A DNA stretch of 64,000 nucleotides from an uncultured Alistipes sp. (GTDB taxonomy: Bacteria; Bacteroidota; Bacteroidia; Bacteroidales; Rikenellaceae), in contig CANQIF010000003.1 of the NCBI GenBank assembly GCA_947623965.1, positions 1 to 64,000 on the forward strand. Reading direction: 5' to 3'. Positions 63,352-64,000 of the stretch are shown here, piece after piece. A program made the position numbers and the translations under genes. How positions within the stretch are numbered: position 1 is the first letter of the stretch; every line of letters starts with the position of its first letter. The notes under the pieces were generated by a model that made no database searches, had not been told where the DNA came from, and was given only the letters and a program-made list of their open reading frames with translations.

Positions 63352-64000
63352 ATGCCGAAGTTGTATGATGGGATAACGCGCATCCAAAAACCGGACTGGC
63401 TGAAGATTCGTTTGCACCGCACGGCCGAATATGCCGAGGTGCGCCGCATCGTCGAGGAGCACCGTCTCCACACGATCTGCGGCAGCGGACGCTGTCCGAA
63501 CCAGGCCGAATGCTGGAGCCGTCGCACGGCGACTTTCATGATTCTGGGCGATATCTGCACCCGGGGCTGCCGCTTCTGTGCGACGCAGACCGGGCGTCCC
63601 CTCGCCCCCGATCCGGAGGAGCCTGCCCGCGTGGCCGAGAGCGTCCGCCTCATGCAACTCAAATACGTCGTCCTGACCTCCGTAACGCGCGACGATCTCG
63701 CCGACGGCGGAGCGGCGCACTGGGCCGCCACGGTCCGTGCCATCCGAAAGGAAAATCCCGACGCAGCCATCGAACTCCTGATTCCCGATCTCGATGCCGA
63801 CCCCCGTCTGCTGGACGTGGTGCTGGCCTCGAAGCCCGACATCGTCGGGCACAACATCGAAACCGTCGAACGCCTCACCCCCGAGGTGCGTTCGCGCGCC
63901 CGATACCGCACGAGCCTCAAGACCCTGCGCTATCTCGGCGACTGCGGCGCCGTCACCAAAAGCGGGATGATGGTCGGCCTCGGCGAAAACGATGACGAGG
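63352..64000 (+). CDS. lipA: Lipoyl synthase (partial, runs off the window)
   Basis: LipA inserts two sulfurs into octanoyl groups on carrier proteins by radical-SAM chemistry. The 216 visible residues include the auxiliary-cluster cysteines CGSGRCPNQAEC, the radical-SAM motif CTRGCRFC (CxxxCxxC), SVTRDDLADGGAAHWA, and GLGENDDE at the edge. The C-terminal RSSY motif is beyond the window. The start at 63352 follows a -7 box. Confidence 0.95.
   Translation, partial: MPKLYDGITRIQKPDWLKIRLHRTAEYAEVRRIVEEHRLHTICGSGRCPNQAECWSRRTATFMILGDICTRGCRFCATQTGRPLAPDPEEPARVAESVRLMQLKYVVLTSVTRDDLADGGAAHWAATVRAIRKENPDAAIELLIPDLDADPRLLDVVLASKPDIVGHNIETVERLTPEVRSRARYRTSLKTLRYLGDCGAVTKSGMMVGLGENDDE

Overview
The window is a GC-rich (roughly 60% or more) stretch of a Bacteroidota chromosome, most likely order Bacteroidales and probably Alistipes or a close relative. 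The evidence is the repeated TTTG (-33) / TAnnTTTG (-7) promoters typical of the phylum, SusC-like TonB receptor architecture, BACON and BspA-type leucine-rich-repeat (LRR) lipoproteins, an S46 dipeptidyl peptidase, and a PiT transporter with a long cytosolic tail. The genus is an inference. I see no transposase, prophage, CRISPR array, tRNA or rRNA; the one clear RNA gene is rnpB.

Layout. 0-3 kb: a small unknown gene and a collagen-like/LRR surface lipoprotein broken by one in-frame TAA. 3.8-6.8 kb: a thioredoxin-fold protein, then an overlapping minus-strand operon (glycosyltransferase, ECF sigma factor, rsmG). 7.2-15.8 kb: a phosphate-response module of sensor kinase and PhoB-like regulator, TonB receptor, purple-acid-type phosphatase and PiT transporter. 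The last two transcription units share an 11-bp-period direct repeat at a fixed distance from the -7 box. 15.9-17.4 kb: a GH43 lipoprotein. 17.8-18.2 kb: rnpB. 18.5-21.4 kb: lnt-folC. 21.7-26.7 kb: two URO-D-superfamily proteins, a YbaK-type deacylase and a FucP-like permease. 27-29.4 kb: a Nat-type ABC exporter. 30.1-36.6 kb: pgk, an M13 peptidase and a BACON/LRR/M64 peptidase lipoprotein whose signal peptide is separated from its start codon by a C9 tract (a frame switch). 36.8-47.8 kb: a patatin/beta-barrel protein, pheS, a TPR protein, an EnvC-like protein, a lipoprotein, ybeY and mnmG. 47.8-55.8 kb: two parS palindromes, ilvE, metG, S46 peptidase, nadA and mrp. 55.9-64 kb: sppA, a DUF1593 protein, queD, polA and lipA (cut by the window edge).

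Two features stand out beyond the genes. First, most large intergenic gaps are filled by a dispersed GC-rich repeat family built of nested hairpins and AT-rich TTTTGAAT modules. Stem sequences differ between copies but stay self-complementary, which points to selection on structure. A related cassette carries working-looking promoters in front of pgk and the GH43 gene. Second, the 54.3-55.9 kb region has an (ATTTTTTT)n AT-rich block, a cluster of TTATCGACA-like 9-mers and a switch in gene orientation, and it lies 6.5 kb from the parS pair. I propose it as a candidate replication origin.

Most core genes are recognised from conserved motifs. Substrates of the TonB receptor, URO-D proteins, ABC exporter and several lipoproteins cannot be named from the sequence.
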